This document shows, in pieces, positions 62,031-64,000 of a DNA stretch of 64,000 bases (position 1 is its first letter; each line of letters starts with the position of its first letter). Both the position numbers and the translations under genes were made by a program. Below the pieces are notes generated by a model. The model did no database searches and had not been told where the DNA came from. It saw only the letters and a list, made by a program, of their open reading frames with translations. The stretch is from Cyanobium sp. E1_MAG_00006 (GTDB taxonomy: Bacteria > Cyanobacteriota > Cyanobacteriia > PCC-6307 > Cyanobiaceae), in the NCBI GenBank assembly GCA_027488975.1, contig JAIYAQ010000024.1:1-64000 (forward strand). Reading direction: 5' to 3'.

Positions 62031-63790
62031 TGGTGATGCAACCCTCCTGGTCACTCCACCTGCTGTCGGAGATCCTCGCGGCCTTCTCAACCGAAGACCC
62101 CGAGAACCTGCGCAATGTGGTGAACCGGGTGGCGGAATCCGTGGAGGCGGAGGTGGCAGCCATCCTCAGCGATGGCACGATCCGTTTCTGCATCGGCATG
62201 ACGGGGGACGAACGCCAGCAGCTCGAGAGCCTGGCCAGCAGCCGACCGCCGCAGATCACCATCGGCGCCGGACGGCTGAACAGCTACTGGGCCCCGCTTG
62301 GTGAGGGCAATCTGCTCGTGGTGGGTCGCCTCGGGGACACCTTCGACGTCGAAGAACGCTCCCTGCTGCGCGCCATGGCCCGCAGCATCGAACTCAGCCT
62401 GCGGATGCTCGAAGCCATCTCCGCTGAACGGCAGGCCCGGCTCGATGCCTCCTACCAGGCCTGCCATGACGCGCTCACCGATCTGCCGAACCGGCTACTG
62501 GTGCTGGAACGCCTCTGCCGCTGGACCCAGCAGCCTCCAGACGATGGCGCTTGCGGCACCGCCGTTCTGTTCATCGACATCGACCGCTTCAAGTGGGTGA
62601 ACGATGCCCACGGCCATGCCGCAGGCGATGAGCTGCTGGTGCATGTGAGCCGCATCCTGCAGCGCTCGGTGCGGCGGGACGATCTGGTGGGGCGACTCTC
62701 GGGCGACGAGTTCATCGTGATCACCCGCACCCGCAAACCGGAAGCGGCGTCGGAGCTGGCCCAGCGGATCATCACCGCGATCCGGCGGCCGATTCACGTG
62801 GCCGGAACCGAACTGAGCCACTCCGCCTCCGTGGGCATCTGCCTGGCCCAACCGGGCGATACCGCCTCCTTGCTGATCGAGAACGCCGACATGGCGATGT
62901 ATCGAGCCAAGGCCCTGGGGCGGGGGCGCTACGCCCTGTTCCAACCGAGCATGCGCGAGGAGGCCCGCAACCGGCTGGCTCTGGAGGAGGCCCTGCGGCA
63001 TGCCGTCGGCAACGGTGAGATCGTCTGCCACCTGCAGCCGATCGTCCGACTGGTGGACCGTCAGCTGGTGGGGTTCGAGGCCCTGGCCCGCTGGAAGCAT
63101 CCTCAGCAGGGCCTGCTGGCACCAACGGCCTTCATTGCCGCCGCCGAGGACAGCGGCCTGATCGAAGGAATCGATCTCTGGATGATGGAAGCGGCCTGTC
63201 GAGCCCTGGGGCGCTGGCAGCAGCTACCCGGCCTGGAGCATCTGCGGCTGTCGGTGAACTTGTCCGCCCGCACCCTCAGTGCAGCCGATCTGGTGCAACG
63301 GATCGAGCCGATCCTGGCGGCCAGTGGCATCGCACCATCGCAGCTCTTCCTGGAGATCACCGAAACCTCGCTGGTGGAGGACATCCAGTCGACGACGAGC
63401 ACCATTCAGGGGCTCCGCCATCTCGGGCTGAAGCTGGCGATCGACGACTTCGGCACCGGCTATTCGTCGCTGCTGTACCTCAAGCGCTTCCCGGTGGGTC
63501 TGCTCAAGATCGACCAGTCGTTTGTGGCCGATCTGGGCAGCGATCCGGAGGATGAAGCCATCGCCCAGGCGATCGTCTCCCTGGCCGGAGCCCTCGGCGT
63601 TAGCGTGGTGGCGGAGGGGGTGGAAACGGAGACCCAGGAAGCGCGGCTGCTGGAGCTGGGCAGCGACTACGCCCAGGGTCACCTCTACGGCCCTGGACTG
63701 GAGATCGAAGCCACCGAACGTCTGTTGATCGAACCGGCGCTGCCGCGCAGCGAGCCTGGCCCGAGCCTCAAAGCGATCGACCGCTCCTAA
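62030..63790 (+). CDS. GAF-GGDEF-EAL cyclic-di-GMP signalling protein
   Basis: 586 aa. A GAF-like sensor domain (residues about 10-130), a linker helix, a diguanylate cyclase domain with ALTDLPNRLLVLERL and the active-site loop SGDEF (224-228) in place of GGDEF, then an EAL domain with EALARW (Glu350), LEITETS, IDDFGTGYSSL, KIDQSF and VAEGVET. All EAL metal-binding residues seem present, so it is probably an active phosphodiesterase; the changed GGDEF may be weak or a GTP-binding regulator. It overlaps the FIST gene by one base. Confidence 0.93.
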   Translation: MVMQPSWSLHLLSEILAAFSTEDPENLRNVVNRVAESVEAEVAAILSDGTIRFCIGMTGDERQQLESLASSRPPQITIGAGRLNSYWAPLGEGNLLVVGRLGDTFDVEERSLLRAMARSIELSLRMLEAISAERQARLDASYQACHDALTDLPNRLLVLERLCRWTQQPPDDGACGTAVLFIDIDRFKWVNDAHGHAAGDELLVHVSRILQRSVRRDDLVGRLSGDEFIVITRTRKPEAASELAQRIITAIRRPIHVAGTELSHSASVGICLAQPGDTASLLIENADMAMYRAKALGRGRYALFQPSMREEARNRLALEEALRHAVGNGEIVCHLQPIVRLVDRQLVGFEALARWKHPQQGLLAPTAFIAAAEDSGLIEGIDLWMMEAACRALGRWQQLPGLEHLRLSVNLSARTLSAADLVQRIEPILAASGIAPSQLFLEITETSLVEDIQSTTSTIQGLRHLGLKLAIDDFGTGYSSLLYLKRFPVGLLKIDQSFVADLGSDPEDEAIAQAIVSLAGALGVSVVAEGVETETQEARLLELGSDYAQGHLYGPGLEIEATERLLIEPALPRSEPGPSLKAIDRS

Positions 63791-64000
63791 CCAGCGAGGG
63801 ATCAAAGCCGTAGAACTCGAGGGTGGCCGCCGGGCGGCCGCCACGCCGAACCACCACCTGGCCCAGGGGGCGTAGGGGGCCGAATCGCCAAGGCCGATCA
63901 GCCGCCGGACCTGCCAGGCTGCTGATCGGCGCGTAGTCGCCAACGACGGCGAACAGAACACCGCGGCTGGCCTGGGGGTTGAGCTGCTGACGCCAGTGAT
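63768..64000 (-). CDS. C-terminal end of an unidentified protein (cut by window edge)
   Basis: The last 76 codons of a gene continuing beyond the window. The residues SRGVLFAVVGDYAPISSLAG and LEFYGFDPSLV read as a folded alpha/beta protein, with codon usage like its neighbours. I cannot assign a family from this fragment. It overlaps the GGDEF-EAL gene convergently by 23 bases. Confidence 0.55.
   Translation of the reverse strand, partial: HWRQQLNPQASRGVLFAVVGDYAPISSLAGPAADRPWRFGPLRPLGQVVVRRGGRPAATLEFYGFDPSLVRSGRSL

Overview
The window is chromosomal DNA of a cyanobacterium, most likely a high-GC unicellular picocyanobacterium of the Cyanobium / Synechococcus (marine-freshwater subcluster 5) type. 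The evidence is the gene set (phycobilin reductase PcyA, allophycocyanin beta-18 ApcF, Psb28, GUN4, SipA, PAM68-like and DUF1816/DUF3082/DUF3288/DUF1350 proteins typical of cyanobacteria), an NtcA-type promoter before glnA, and an intact dnaE lacking the split intein of many other cyanobacteria. Base composition is uniformly GC-rich except for a visibly lower-GC patch at about 33.1-33.9 kb. No prophage, insertion sequence, CRISPR array or rRNA operon is visible. Genes are packed tightly with many ATGA/GTGA stop-start overlaps, and no gene-free stretch exceeds about 235 bases.

Layout. 1-6.6 kb: end of a glycosyltransferase, a tiny basic protein with its own terminator, then a minus-strand unit pcyA-devB-devC-devA (bilin synthesis plus a DevBCA-type exporter), and divergently a catalytic/non-catalytic pair of M16 proteases. 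6.6-15 kb: sipA, bioY, lspA, a class A penicillin-binding protein with an N-terminal FHA domain, a DUF697-type GTPase, a PLP decarboxylase, tadA and an alanine/serine-glyoxylate aminotransferase. 15-17.4 kb: apcF and glnA diverge from a region with a good NtcA promoter; the glnA 3' region holds a hairpin over the stop codon, a six-unit 16-bp tandem repeat and a classical terminator. 17.4-32.9 kb: small proteins, a methyltransferase, an RsbW-like ATPase, gun4, mnmH, psb28 with two AI-2E-family permeases, the secD-secF unit, pdhB, ispE, rsmA, yraN-like and pentapeptide genes. 32.9-36 kb: accessory-looking patch with a degenerate class III cyclase-domain gene and an umuDC mutasome operon behind a LexA-like box. 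36-48.8 kb: dnaG, a MscS channel, a DMT exporter, ruvA, rpsO, PAM68-like, dnaE, gatA. 48.8-54 kb: rlmB with unusual low-complexity tails, mini-RNase III, a STAS protein, carA, trpD. 54-64 kb: an ABC exporter, msrA, a MliC-like exported protein, tRNA-Pro(GGG), a DnaQ-like exonuclease, a BCP peroxiredoxin, DUF1350, and a translationally coupled FIST sensor / GAF-GGDEF-EAL pair.

How it fits together. Most of the window is housekeeping: replication and repair (dnaG, dnaE, ruvA, umuDC), translation and RNA maturation (rsmA, rlmB, mrnC, tadA, mnmH, gatA, rpsO), secretion and envelope (secDF, lspA, PBP, DevBCA), nitrogen and carbon metabolism (glnA, carA, trpD, pdhB) and photosynthesis support. The most unusual features are signalling modules (FIST with GAF-GGDEF-EAL, cyclase-like protein, STAS and RsbW-like proteins at separate sites, FHA fused to a PBP) and a recurring 3'-end architecture: perfect GC-rich hairpins without a T-run that overlap or abut stop codons (glnA, umuC, dnaG and others). 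The latter is notable because cyanobacteria lack Rho.
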